The translations under genes and the position numbers were made by a program. From assembly GCF_013304385.1 (NCBI RefSeq), contig NZ_JAAITU010000016.1, positions 1 to 64,000 of the forward strand: a stretch of DNA of 64,000 bases, read 5' to 3'. Of the stretch, positions 1 to 9,263 are shown one piece after another. The stretch's first letter is position 1; each line of letters begins with the position of its first letter. Origin of the DNA: Blautia glucerasea (GTDB lineage Bacteria > Bacillota > Clostridia > Lachnospirales > Lachnospiraceae). The notes below the pieces were generated by a model, which was given only the letters and a program-made list of their open reading frames with translations, did not search any database and had not been told where the DNA came from.

Positions 1-200
1 GAATGTCCGGGATGAATATGAACGGAGGAATGCAGCCGGGAATGTCCGGGATGAATATGAACGGAGGAATGCAGCCGGGAATGTCCGGGATGAACATGAA
101 TGGAGGAATGCAGCCGGAGGGTAGTTCGTGGAAATGCCAGTGTGGCGCAGAGAATACAGGAAGATTTTGTGAATACTGTGGTCTGCCGAGACCATTTTAA
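1..200 (+). CDS. Repeat-rich protein with C-terminal zinc ribbon (5' end outside window)
   Basis: Only the last 66 or so codons are in the window; the reading frame is open to the left edge, so the true start lies outside. The visible part is three perfect or near-perfect 13-residue repeats (MSGMNMNGGMQPG), then a short zinc-ribbon-like tail with four cysteines in two pairs (CQC and CEYC). The composition (Met, Gly, Asn, Pro) suggests a flexible linker rather than a folded domain. Lachnospiraceae often carry membrane or kinase-associated proteins ending in a zinc ribbon, but nothing here identifies a function. The frame and stop are certain; the role is unknown. Confidence 0.7.
   Translation, partial: MSGMNMNGGMQPGMSGMNMNGGMQPGMSGMNMNGGMQPEGSSWKCQCGAENTGRFCEYCGLPRPF
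3..119 (+). repeat. Three tandem 39-bp coding repeats
   Basis: Units begin at 3, 42 and 81. Each starts ATGTCCGGGATGAA and encodes 13 residues. Units one and two are identical; the third differs at a few bases (aacatgaatgg for aatatgaacgg). Because every unit begins with ATG, start prediction in this gene is unreliable. Confidence 0.95.
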
Positions 201-395
201 AAATATAAACAAAAGGGCTATGATAGGCCGTCCTGTTTATAGAATCTGGTTGAATAAAAAGTTTTTGTGGGAGTTTCTAATGCTTGCCAGCCTACCCGGT
301 GTGAACAGATAACCAATTTCTCTAAAAACTATATGCCAGTACATGGTTTTATAGTATACTTAGTACAAGAAAGTATTAATGAGAGAGGAATTTTC

Positions 396-2063
396 ATGAC
401 ATACAATAAAAAAAAGATGTTGTCGTGTGGAGTGATTTTGATTAGCGTGTTACTGGCTTATATCTGCAGACTGGTACGACCGGAAAATGCTTTTATGAGA
501 AACCTTGCAGACCAGTGCCGCAACTGTATTTATCTGGGAATCTACTGTGCCTGGGTGATTTACCTGGAAAAACATGTAGTACATAAGAAAATGCGCAGAT
601 GCCTCACTGCAATTGGCTGTCTGATGGTATTCTGGTTTTTTGTAAGGACAGTGAAATTTCATATTCTTTATGACCCTCTTGGAGAACACGTTTGTTGGTA
701 TCTGTATTATATTCCAATGATTTTGATCCCGGCTTTGGGTTTGGCAGCAGCCATGCTCTTTGGTGAAAAGGATGAAGAAAGAACAGTGAGAAGAATCAAA
801 ATTCTGTTGACTGTGGCGGTAATATTGATCGTAAGTGTTTTTACAAATGATTTGCATCAGATGGTGTTTCATTTTGCAAAACAGCCTCCGTTTTCAGATA
901 ATGATTACAGTTATGGCATTCTTTTTATGGTGATACAGGGATGGATGTTGATTTGCCTGACTGGGATGGAAATCATACTGATCAGAAAAAGCAGAATCCC
1001 GGGAAAGAAACAGTTCTGGCTGCCAATTATTCCGGGAATCCTGCTTCTGGGATGGAACATAGGAAATATATTCCGACTGCCTTTTATCCAAACCTTTGCA
1101 GGGGATATGACTGCAGTATGTTGTCTTTTAATGGCAGCAATTTATCAGGGCTGTATCTTATGCGGACTGATACAGACGAACAATCGTTATTTTGAATTAT
1201 TTCAGACTTCCGGAGGATTGGATGCAGAGATCACAGATCATTCTTTTCAGCGTTATTATCATTCCGGTGATTTTCCGCAGCTTTCGCCTGAATTGCGTTC
1301 AATGATCGTTAACAGATCATTTGTACAGGAACAGGGGATTCGGATCAATCACATTCCCATAAGAGGAGGGCATCTGTTTTGGTCGGAAGATATTTCGGTA
1401 TTGCTGGATCAATATCAGGATATTCGGGAACAGCAGGAAGAACTGACTGCCAGAAACAGGCTGTTGAAAAAAAACTATCAGAAAGAAGCGGAGCGAAGAA
1501 AGGCTGAAGAACAAAATCGGCTGTTAAATATGATACAGAGTCAGACCGCCGGCCAGCTGGAATTGTTGTCACAGCTGATGGATGAACTGGAAAAGACAGA
1601 GTCCAGGGATCGATATAATTGGATTCTTGGTAAAATTGTAGTTGTTGGTACGTATTTGAAGCGGAGAAAGAATCTGGTATTGACACAGCACACATCAGAT
1701 GGAAATCTGCTTACAATGGAAGATCTTAGACAAAGCATTGCAGAATCCTGTGATAGCTTAAAACTATGCAAGATTCGTGCTGCCTATTACGTTGAAAGCG
1801 GAGATGTGCAGCTGAATGCAGATGATATACTAAAATGCTATGATACTTTTGAATGGCTTGTGGAACAGTTATCTGATGTTATGCATTCTATATTTTACCG
1901 TGTATCGCAGATTGATGAGGATCTTCGAATTTCCGTTCATATTGTGTCAGAAGCGGATCTGCGTGACTTAGTGTCAGAAAGACCGGAATTAAAAGTACAG
2001 CAGGAAGATGAAAATGAATGGTTTGTTGGGTGTATCGTACTCAGAAAAGGAGGCAGCAGATGA
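396..2063 (+). CDS. Membrane sensor protein with degenerate kinase-like C-terminus
   Basis: A 555-residue protein. I chose ATG 396 over an upstream in-frame ATG at 267 because GAGAGAGG sits 6-7 bases before it. The N-terminal half holds about eight hydrophobic segments, resembling the 7TM-type sensory domain of histidine kinases. A charged coiled coil follows (around residues 345-400), then a region with the spacing of a LytS/DesK-type dimerisation helix, but I see no convincing phospho-accepting His or ATP-binding G box. Its stop overlaps the start of a true kinase gene (ATGA at 2060). The likely role is a sensory partner of that kinase; its ligand is unknown. Confidence 0.75.
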   Translation: MTYNKKKMLSCGVILISVLLAYICRLVRPENAFMRNLADQCRNCIYLGIYCAWVIYLEKHVVHKKMRRCLTAIGCLMVFWFFVRTVKFHILYDPLGEHVCWYLYYIPMILIPALGLAAAMLFGEKDEERTVRRIKILLTVAVILIVSVFTNDLHQMVFHFAKQPPFSDNDYSYGILFMVIQGWMLICLTGMEIILIRKSRIPGKKQFWLPIIPGILLLGWNIGNIFRLPFIQTFAGDMTAVCCLLMAAIYQGCILCGLIQTNNRYFELFQTSGGLDAEITDHSFQRYYHSGDFPQLSPELRSMIVNRSFVQEQGIRINHIPIRGGHLFWSEDISVLLDQYQDIREQQEELTARNRLLKKNYQKEAERRKAEEQNRLLNMIQSQTAGQLELLSQLMDELEKTESRDRYNWILGKIVVVGTYLKRRKNLVLTQHTSDGNLLTMEDLRQSIAESCDSLKLCKIRAAYYVESGDVQLNADDILKCYDTFEWLVEQLSDVMHSIFYRVSQIDEDLRISVHIVSEADLRDLVSERPELKVQQEDENEWFVGCIVLRKGGSR

Positions 2064-3400
2064 CCAGTTTTGGGGAATGCAGCATGGTAATGCAGAATTT
2101 TCTGATGATTCTCCTTGAGATATGCCTGATTCTGGAATTGATCCTTCTGATGGCAAGAATCACCGGTTTGTCCGGGAAAAAGAAAGTCATAACGGCAATG
2201 ACTGTTTTTGTAGTTTCTTTTATTCTTATGGGTTTTCTTATGAATGACCACAGGTATTGCCTGGGAGAAAGCGCATATCAGCCTATGCTTAGGTATCCGG
2301 TCAGCATTTTAATTGCAGTGGTAATTGTATTGACTTTGTATCTTTGCTCGGCGATCTGGAGGGAGAAACGCAGATATCAGCATTCTTTATCATACTGGTC
2401 TGTGAATGAAGCGGTGGATGATGTTCCCTGCGGAGTGTGCTTTTCAGATCCTCTGGGAAGGATTGTTTTATGTAATACCAAGATGCAGGAATTGTGCAGA
2501 ATGATGACAGGTTCCTATCTGCAGGATTATGAAACCTTGCGAAAAGTAATGAATGGCGAGCCTGTTTCCGAAGGTTTTTTCAGGTTGAGCAGCGACAGCA
2601 ATGTATTTTATTTTCCGGATGCTTCTGTTTGGATGTTTCAGGAATATCATCTGCAGGAACCGGATTGGGAAGGATACCTGCAGACAGTAGCTGTTAATGT
2701 GTCAGAAATATACTACAATAGTGAAAAGATCAGGGCAAACAATGAAGAATTGGCGATTCTGAACCGTAAGCTGGAGGAAATGTACGAAAAAATCGGAGAT
2801 AAGATCAGAGAACAGGAAACTCTTGCTTTGAAAATGCAGGTTCACGATAATTTTGGACGAAGCTTACTGTCAATACGCAGAATATTGGAAAGAAAAGAAA
2901 AACAGGATAAAATGGATAAACAGTTGTCCACATTGAAGCACCAGGTTTATATTCTTACTGGTTCAACAGTTGAAAATATGGAAGAGCTGTATGAGGACAC
3001 AGTGAAACATGCGGAAGAGCTTGGAATCTCCGTTCAGATCATTGGAAGCTTTCCGCAGCATCCTGCATATAGGCTGCTGGCAGACAGAGCAATTCGTGAA
3101 TGTGTGACAAACTGCGCCAGACATGCCCATGGCAGTATCGTTTTTGTGAAGATAGATAAATGCGCAGATGAATACAACATTCAGATCACCAATGATGGAG
3201 ATGCGCCTGAACAAAATGCAGAAGAAGGCGGTGGCTTGTCAGCACTGAGAAAAGCGGTTGAATCAGAGAAATGTATGATGCAGATTTCTTTTGCCCCTGA
3301 GTTTTGCCTGGTATTGAAAATGCCTATGACAGAAAGGATGAGATTCGATGGTACGGGTACTGATAGTAGAAGATCAGAAGATCATGCAGAAGTATTTTGA
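2060..3400 (+). CDS. Sensor histidine kinase, HisKA_3/LytS-like
   Basis: A 446-residue protein starting at ATG 2060, with AAAGGAGG about seven bases upstream and a 4-bp overlap with the sensor gene. Three membrane helices occupy roughly residues 10-110, followed by a PAS-like stretch and a coiled coil. The H box is MQVHDNFGRS with His near residue 265; the N box is RAIRECVTNCARH near 345; a G box (ITNDGD) and a GGGLSAL glycine loop follow. This is the NarX/DesK class, which pairs with LuxR-type regulators, and such a regulator overlaps its 3' end. It probably autophosphorylates on His265 and passes the phosphate to the next protein. Confidence 0.88.
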   Translation: MTSFGECSMVMQNFLMILLEICLILELILLMARITGLSGKKKVITAMTVFVVSFILMGFLMNDHRYCLGESAYQPMLRYPVSILIAVVIVLTLYLCSAIWREKRRYQHSLSYWSVNEAVDDVPCGVCFSDPLGRIVLCNTKMQELCRMMTGSYLQDYETLRKVMNGEPVSEGFFRLSSDSNVFYFPDASVWMFQEYHLQEPDWEGYLQTVAVNVSEIYYNSEKIRANNEELAILNRKLEEMYEKIGDKIREQETLALKMQVHDNFGRSLLSIRRILERKEKQDKMDKQLSTLKHQVYILTGSTVENMEELYEDTVKHAEELGISVQIIGSFPQHPAYRLLADRAIRECVTNCARHAHGSIVFVKIDKCADEYNIQITNDGDAPEQNAEEGGGLSALRKAVESEKCMMQISFAPEFCLVLKMPMTERMRFDGTGTDSRRSEDHAEVF

Positions 3401-3974
3401 ATATATGCTTATGCAGGATTCGGAATTACGACATGTCCAGACGATTTCGGATGCCCGTGAAGCTGTAAAGATCTGTGGTTATTCGGCAATAGATCTTGTG
3501 CTTATGGATGTGCAGACATTTCATAATCATGATGGATTAAGTGCCGGCAAAACGATCAGGGAAAAGTATCCACATACAAAGGTTTTGATTGTTACTTCCC
3601 TGATTGATCCCAAAGTGTTGGAAAGAGCCAAAAGCGGATGTGCAGACAGCCTTTGGTATAAGGATCATGGTGAAGAGGAAATACGGAATGTGATTTACAG
3701 AACTTTAAATGGTGAGCGTGTATTTCCGGATGTAACGCCGAAGGTGGAACTTAACTGGATCACAAGTGGAGATATCAGCCCAAGACAGCTGGAGATGCTG
3801 CGCCTGTATATTCATGGAATGTCATATTCAGAGATTGCCAAGAAAATGGAATGTTCCACCTCTGGGGTAAGATGGAATTTTCAGGAAATGATTGCCAAGG
3901 CAGGATATAGCTGCAAGGAAGACCTGATAGCAGCTGCACTGGAAAGTAAATTGATTGTGACTACACTAAAATAG
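3348..3974 (+). CDS. Response regulator, NarL/LuxR type
   Basis: A 208-residue protein starting at ATG 3348 inside the end of the kinase gene (53-bp overlap), so translation is probably coupled. The receiver domain shows the acidic pair Glu8-Asp9, the phosphoacceptor Asp54 (LVLMDV) and Lys105. The C-terminal part (ISPRQLEMLRLYIHGMSYSE and following) is a LuxR-type helix-turn-helix. Its targets are unknown; the adjacent secreted-protein genes at 4059-7463 are candidates by position only. Confidence 0.9.
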   Translation: MVRVLIVEDQKIMQKYFEYMLMQDSELRHVQTISDAREAVKICGYSAIDLVLMDVQTFHNHDGLSAGKTIREKYPHTKVLIVTSLIDPKVLERAKSGCADSLWYKDHGEEEIRNVIYRTLNGERVFPDVTPKVELNWITSGDISPRQLEMLRLYIHGMSYSEIAKKMECSTSGVRWNFQEMIAKAGYSCKEDLIAAALESKLIVTTLK

Positions 3975-4058
3975 AAAATCCGTAACTGTGAGGATACAGA
4001 ACAGTTATGAAAACACACAGAATGTAGAAACATATTATGACAGGAAGGAGATACGAGC

Positions 4059-4910
4059 ATGAAAAAATTTTCTGTTGTTGTATGTGTTTGTGCGGCACTG
4101 CTTTCTTTTGGTATTTATGGGAAATGTGTGAGAGAAGTGTCTGCCCAAATACCTGGGGCAGAAGAGAATCTGGCAATTTTAAGGGATATCATCAGGGAAA
4201 ATGAATGTCAGGTGGGAATGGCATTTCTTGGATATACCTATGAAACTGCAGAAGCGTCAGATATACTTGAATATACTAAAATGGAAGAAGTGGCAGCGGC
4301 TTATCCTTTCTTACAGGAGGGGACAGTTGTTGATGCAGGGGGATATGAAATTTATGCTATTGTTCCGGGATGCGATTGTAAGATCAGTGTTTATCCGACT
4401 CAGATTACGGAAGACGGGGAATATCTGGATGACCTGAACGCCCCATATTATATAGGGCAGGAGGACGAAATCATTATATTGCGATGCAATATGAGTGAGA
4501 TCCATTCCAATGTGATGGTTTCAGTGCAGAAGCAGAATATGAGTGTGCAATACCATCCTATGGTATCACTAAAGGATGGGCATCTTGCCACAGAAGCTTA
4601 CTGTTATGATTTTTCCATATATCATGATTGGGAGGAGTATCACTCGGAGGATGATTCATCATTGGATATAAATATTGCCCGGGAAGTGCTTTCACAAACT
4701 GACGAGGTGCGTTACTATCTGGGGCTTGGTATGTCATTGTGGTATACAGGTACAGAGGAATACATTGAAGGAAGAAATTGTCCGGTATTTGTACTTGGAA
4801 CAGATCATGAGGATCATTTTACAAAAGAAAATTATTATGCAGTAGGAGACAATGTGGTTTATTACTATGATGCGACAGGCGACGCATGGCTTCTGCTGGG
4901 AGCAGGCTGA
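4059..4910 (+). CDS. Secreted protein of unknown function
   Basis: A 283-residue protein with a clear N-terminal signal sequence (MKKFSVVVCVCAALLSFGIYG, then a likely cleavage site near SAQ). GAAGGAG precedes the ATG. The mature part is acidic and rich in Tyr and Asp, with no motif I recognise. It lies 84 bp after the two-component system and may be a target or accessory of it. It is well conserved in look (no low complexity), so I regard it as a real gene of unknown function. Confidence 0.75.
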   Translation: MKKFSVVVCVCAALLSFGIYGKCVREVSAQIPGAEENLAILRDIIRENECQVGMAFLGYTYETAEASDILEYTKMEEVAAAYPFLQEGTVVDAGGYEIYAIVPGCDCKISVYPTQITEDGEYLDDLNAPYYIGQEDEIIILRCNMSEIHSNVMVSVQKQNMSVQYHPMVSLKDGHLATEAYCYDFSIYHDWEEYHSEDDSSLDINIAREVLSQTDEVRYYLGLGMSLWYTGTEEYIEGRNCPVFVLGTDHEDHFTKENYYAVGDNVVYYYDATGDAWLLLGAG

Positions 4911-4990
4911 TAAAGGTATTTCGCAGGGACAGACAGAAGATTCACCAATATATCATTGCATTTGATTAACCAGAGAAAGAGGAAACAGAC

Positions 4991-5515
4991 ATGAGTGATT
5001 TTTTGACAGAAAAAAATAAAAAAGCAGGAGTTCTGGGGAAAATAAAATGGGTTCTTTGTGGCTTATGTATACTTTTGTCCCTGGGTGCTATTGGCGCCTC
5101 AGAAAAGTATATTGGTGAAAGACGATTGGGAATGGCAGCAACAGAGATATTACTGGGATTGTTGTTTCTGTATCCTACTTTCAGGGAAATTCAGAAAATA
5201 CGAAAGAAGAAACAAGCCAGTGAAATTGCCTGCTGGTTTGAATCTTATGCGCAGAGTACGCTCTCATTTGAAAAGTATGAGAAGGAGATGGGAAAAGGTG
5301 CAGTAAAAAAACTGGAAAAATATATTGCCAGAGGATATATTCGGAATATCCAGATAGACAGAGAAGGGGATTATATATTGATTACTGCACCAAACCGACG
5401 TGTGAATGAGAAGATTTATATTACAGTTACCTGTTCCAGCTGCGGTGCGAAGAATCAGGTCATAAAAGGCCGTCTGAGCAATTGTGAATACTGCGGACAG
5501 CGCCTCACCCCATGA
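4991..5515 (+). CDS. Small membrane protein with C-terminal zinc ribbon
   Basis: A 174-residue protein. Two hydrophobic segments lie near residues 18-37 and 46-65; a soluble domain follows, and the last 30 residues carry CSSCGA and CEYCGQ, a four-cysteine zinc ribbon. The start at 4991 has AAAGAGG about ten bases upstream. The zinc ribbon resembles the tail of the first gene in the window, so the two may belong to the same set of envelope proteins. The function is not recognised. Confidence 0.75.
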   Translation: MSDFLTEKNKKAGVLGKIKWVLCGLCILLSLGAIGASEKYIGERRLGMAATEILLGLLFLYPTFREIQKIRKKKQASEIACWFESYAQSTLSFEKYEKEMGKGAVKKLEKYIARGYIRNIQIDREGDYILITAPNRRVNEKIYITVTCSSCGAKNQVIKGRLSNCEYCGQRLTP

Positions 5516-5639
5516 CATAAGGTTTGAAAAGGGAGTAAAAGACTGTGTAGCTTACAGACATATCACCTGCCGACGACATCATTTAGTACAGCTATTTGCA
5601 GAATGCTGTACTATGAAAGATTTGGAAAGGAGAATAGAT

Positions 5640-7463
5640 GTGAAAAGCTTAAAAAGAATAATGCTTACGGCTGTATTTTTGTGTATGTTTCTTTTGTGTG
5701 CATGTGGAGAGAAGGAAGAATCCAAAGAAGCGGCTGCACCCACAGAGGCACCAGCCCCTACAGAGACACCAGCACCCACAAAAGCACCGGAACCGACAGT
5801 GACGCCAGAACCAACGGCCACACCAGCACCGACAGCGACACCTACACCGATTCCAGAGTATAAAGAGTATGATTATGCAGAAGGAAATCTTACGATTACT
5901 CTGCCCTATGAAGCGGAAGAACCAATAGAGCAGGAAGGCCAACTGGAATTTACAGATCCAAACGGGAAATGGACGATGACAATTGAGCCTATAACAGCAG
6001 GGCAGATTTCTAATTGTATTTTGAGTATAGAATCTGCACAGAAATACCGGGAAGAAGGCGCAAAGCAGGTCAAAACCGAAGAAACCAATATCTGCGGTAT
6101 GAATGCAATTGTATTTAGTTCCAATCTGGATGAATCTAAAAACGGACCAGATCAGACCGTAATATATCTGGGCACAGGAGAGTATGCTGCAATTCTCAAA
6201 TATGAGGATCATTATATAGGACCATGGGATGGCCTGCAGATTGAGGTAAAAACCACGGAACGTTTTGATGACATATATACAGTGATGGAAGATGAACTGA
6301 TACAGACGGTACTGAATGGAATCAAATTCCAGGAAGGAATCCAGTATGAAGAAGTAACTTCCAAAGGAATTACAGTGAAAATGCCGACTCGATGGCAGGG
6401 CAGAGAATTAGACGATTTCTTTGTAGGTGGAAAGATCCATTGTGCTTATGAGGGCCTCCTGAATATTCAGACTATCTCAGCTCCAGACGCAAAGGCACAG
6501 GCAGAATCAAGAGCAGACGGAGCCATAAAAGAAATAGACGTAGGTGACAGTCATTATTACGTGGCATGCAATAAGCAGGATTCGCACATAACCCTGCATA
6601 AGAACCTGACTGACCGGAAGAGTTTGTTGATACTTGTGAGTATTCCTGACTGCTCTGAAGAAGAGCTTTGGAAATTCCTGGACAGAGAAGAAATGAAAAC
6701 ATTATTGGAAAGTCTGGAGATCGATCAGGAATTGCTTGAAAATCCTGAAAAGGGACAGAAGAGTGGTACAGGGTATGAAAAGAATAATGGGGTGAAGGTA
6801 AGCGGTTATACGGGAGAAGAAACAGATCTTGTCTTACCTTCCAGTATCGATGGTACTGACATGAAGGGTGTTGCGGCAGTGGCATTTAAGGACAATACAA
6901 AGATTACTTCCGTTGAATGTCCGGCTGGAATGCTCTCGATTGATGACTCTGCTTTCGAGGGGTGTACCAGTCTGAAGAAAGTAATACTTCCGGATTCTCT
7001 GACATGGATCGGTCCGTATGCTTTTTCGGGCTGTACCAGTCTGGAAACTGTGGTTTTTGGAAATCGAGTCATGCAACTTCAGAACTCTGCATTTAGAAAC
7101 TGTACAGCCTTGAGAGATGTGGATCTGTCATTAAAGAATCATTTTCTTGCAGATTCAGTTTTTGATGGCGCAGGTGCCGGAGGATATATTCACATAGGAA
7201 AGGGTTCAAAAATAGGAAGCTGCTGCTTTAACAGTTCAGGATTTGAGGAAGCGGTATTTGGAGAAGAATGTGTTTTTGAAGGTTACGGAACGTTTTCCGG
7301 TTCAAAAATTAAAAAGATCACATTGGGTGAGGGTATAACGGAATTACCATCCATGTTTGCTTCTTTCTGTGAGAATCTGGAGCAGGTAGATATGCCGGAA
7401 AGTCTGACGAAAATACCGGACGACTGTTTTGATGCCAGTCCAAAGATGGAAAAAGAAGAATAA
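5640..7463 (+). CDS. Lipoprotein with Pro/Thr linker and BspA-type leucine-rich repeats
   Basis: I place the start at GTG 5640, giving 607 residues, because AAAGGAG ends six bases before it and the product then begins with a textbook lipoprotein signal (LLCACGEK, lipobox Cys near residue 23). Upstream in-frame starts would leave the signal internal. A Pro/Thr/Ala-rich linker (repeated PTxTPAPT) spans about residues 32-75. The middle is unassigned. From about residue 380 the repeats match LRR_5 (CTSLKKVILPDSLTWIGPYA, with repeated AFxxCTSL), typical of BspA-like surface adhesins of gut bacteria. It is anchored to the outer face of the membrane; the binding partner is unknown. Confidence 0.85.
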   Translation: MKSLKRIMLTAVFLCMFLLCACGEKEESKEAAAPTEAPAPTETPAPTKAPEPTVTPEPTATPAPTATPTPIPEYKEYDYAEGNLTITLPYEAEEPIEQEGQLEFTDPNGKWTMTIEPITAGQISNCILSIESAQKYREEGAKQVKTEETNICGMNAIVFSSNLDESKNGPDQTVIYLGTGEYAAILKYEDHYIGPWDGLQIEVKTTERFDDIYTVMEDELIQTVLNGIKFQEGIQYEEVTSKGITVKMPTRWQGRELDDFFVGGKIHCAYEGLLNIQTISAPDAKAQAESRADGAIKEIDVGDSHYYVACNKQDSHITLHKNLTDRKSLLILVSIPDCSEEELWKFLDREEMKTLLESLEIDQELLENPEKGQKSGTGYEKNNGVKVSGYTGEETDLVLPSSIDGTDMKGVAAVAFKDNTKITSVECPAGMLSIDDSAFEGCTSLKKVILPDSLTWIGPYAFSGCTSLETVVFGNRVMQLQNSAFRNCTALRDVDLSLKNHFLADSVFDGAGAGGYIHIGKGSKIGSCCFNSSGFEEAVFGEECVFEGYGTFSGSKIKKITLGEGITELPSMFASFCENLEQVDMPESLTKIPDDCFDASPKMEKEE

Positions 7464-7499
7464 AAAGAACAGTAAAAAGAACAGTAAAAAGAACAGTAA
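7461..7499 (+). repeat. Three copies of a 12-bp repeat just after the stop codon
   Basis: The unit AAAAAGAACAGT occurs three times immediately after the LRR gene's stop. In another frame it reads Lys-Asn-Ser-Lys repeats, so slippage here could lengthen or frameshift the C-terminus; the sequence itself shows a stop before the repeat. Confidence 0.7.
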
Positions 7500-7528
7500 G
7501 TTGATCATTGAACTGATGGGATTCATCA

Positions 7529-7560
7529 AAAACAGCGACAAGGCTCTGTCGCTGTTTTTG
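7529..7560 (+). terminator. Rho-independent terminator
   Basis: AAAACAGCGACA, loop AGGCTC, TGTCGCTGTTTTTG: a strong 12-bp stem with a T tract, ending the 5640-7463 transcript. On the other strand the A tract may also serve the convergent gene at 7584-8189. Confidence 0.9.
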
Positions 7561-7583
7561 TGATTCATTTCATGATCGTTAAC

Positions 7584-8189
7584 TTATGAATATTTTATGA
7601 TTTTACCATTTTTTGAATTAAAAACAATTTTGTGTGTTTTATCAGATGAATAATCATCAGGACTGCATTCATACAGAATGGTTATCTTATTTCGGGAAAC
7701 GGTTATTTTATAAGGCCAGTAATTACCGGTTTTGGATATGTTTGTTTTCCAGAGAATCTTGCCCTTTTTAGATACTTTGTAAACAGTTTGATCATAGTAG
7801 CCTGTTACATACAGGTTGCCATTTTTGTCAAATTTGCAAAGATGTCCTGCCGGACTGACTTTTTTTACCGTCCATAATTTTTTGCCGTCTTTTTTTCTAA
7901 GGACAACGATTTTGGAATTATCAAAAATATAAACCTTATCCTTGCGGATGATACATTTGGTTTTAGGAAGCTCTGTAGCCGTGTATTTCTTTGTAACATA
8001 TTTCCAGACCGCTTGCTTATTTGCGTCCAGCCCCCTTACGATCATGCGTTCTTTGGAATTTGTATAAGAGGTTTTGAACTTAACAGTTGTAGCTTCTGGA
8101 CCGGCAGCCTGAGCTGGAACAGATATGATCAGTATGGAGAACAAAAACAATAGTGACATTAAAAGGATTGGTTGGATTTTCTTTTTCAT
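7584..8189 (-). CDS. Secreted PQQ-like beta-propeller fragment protein
   Basis: A 201-residue protein. I chose the ATG at 8189 because AAAGGAG lies about eight bases upstream of it and the product then starts with a good signal peptide (MKKKIQPILLMSLLFLF, cleavage after AQA). The mature part has repeated blade-like strands (VVLRKKDGKKLWTV; VYKVSKKGKILWKT) as in PQQ/beta-propeller proteins, but far fewer blades than a full propeller. It is probably a small exported binding protein. It converges on the LRR lipoprotein and shares its terminator region. Confidence 0.75.
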   Translation of the reverse strand: MKKKIQPILLMSLLFLFSILIISVPAQAAGPEATTVKFKTSYTNSKERMIVRGLDANKQAVWKYVTKKYTATELPKTKCIIRKDKVYIFDNSKIVVLRKKDGKKLWTVKKVSPAGHLCKFDKNGNLYVTGYYDQTVYKVSKKGKILWKTNISKTGNYWPYKITVSRNKITILYECSPDDYSSDKTHKIVFNSKNGKIIKYS

Positions 8190-8415
8190 ATACACATGCT
8201 CCTTTCTGATAAATGAGTGGTTTAGGATTGGGCATAATATTATAAGCTCATCCTTGTAATCGCTGCACATCTTTTGATATTATTATCATACCATATTGAG
8301 AATAAAAATGTAAGCAGTTCAGTTACGGAAGATTGCTTCCTGTCTTGAGTTTTCATAGGATTTTTGGTATTTTATTCTACAGAATGAGTAATGGAATACA
8401 GAAAGGAATTTGAAA

Positions 8416-9141
8416 ATGAAATTAATGATCGTGCGGCATGGAGAGCCGGATTACTCCATAGATTCACTGACACCGAAGGGATGGCGAGAAGCAGAATTGC
8501 TTGCAAAGAGACTGAGCAAGCTGGATATAAAGGATTTTTATGTTTCACCACTGGGAAGGGCACAGGATACGGCGTCCTTTACATTAAAGAAAATGGGGCG
8601 GCAGGCAAAAGTGCTGCCCTGGCTGCATGAATTTGATGCACCTATGCGTAAACCGAATTATCCGGAAAAAGATACAGTGACCTGGGACTGGCTGCCTCAG
8701 GATTGGATGGCTGACGAACGCTTTTTCCATTATGACCAATGGCTTGAAAATGAATATATGCAGAAATATGGGGTAAAGGAGAAATATGATCAGGTCATCC
8801 AGAAATTTGATCAGTTTATGGAAGGATATGGTTATAAAAGAGAAGGTCATTTTTATCGGGTGGTAAAAGCAAATCACGACCTGGTAGTCCTTTTCTGTCA
8901 TTTTGGATTGGAATGCGTCCTTTTAAGCCATTTGTTGGGAGTATCACCTATGATTCTATGGCATAACACCTGCGTGCTGCCTTCAGCTGTAACGCTTTTG
9001 ATTTCTGAAGAGCGTAAAAAGGGAATCGGTGCTTTCCGTATGAACTATATGGGGGATATTTCCCACCTGTATGCCGGTAATGAAGAACCGTCTTTTGCTG
9101 TCCGTTTTTGTGAAACGTTTGAAGATGATACACGGCACTGA
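8416..9141 (+). CDS. Histidine phosphatase (phosphoglycerate mutase-like)
   Basis: A 241-residue protein. The signature LMIVRHGEPDYS sits at the N-terminus (catalytic His with RHG), with the second-half His in FCHFGLECV. GAAAGG precedes ATG 8416 by nine bases; upstream in-frame starts would add residues before the usual beginning of the family. The family hydrolyses phosphate esters through a phosphohistidine; the substrate cannot be told from sequence. The gene stands alone, with a decayed glycosyltransferase downstream. Confidence 0.88.
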   Translation: MKLMIVRHGEPDYSIDSLTPKGWREAELLAKRLSKLDIKDFYVSPLGRAQDTASFTLKKMGRQAKVLPWLHEFDAPMRKPNYPEKDTVTWDWLPQDWMADERFFHYDQWLENEYMQKYGVKEKYDQVIQKFDQFMEGYGYKREGHFYRVVKANHDLVVLFCHFGLECVLLSHLLGVSPMILWHNTCVLPSAVTLLISEERKKGIGAFRMNYMGDISHLYAGNEEPSFAVRFCETFEDDTRH

Positions 9142-9263
9142 CAAGTGGAATTATACTTTTTTTTACCAAGGCTTTATATGCTGGGGGAATGCAGAAAAAA
9201 GTTGGCGAATATCAAGTACCAGAATGATATGTAATTAATATTTTGCTGAAGGAGGCAGATAAT

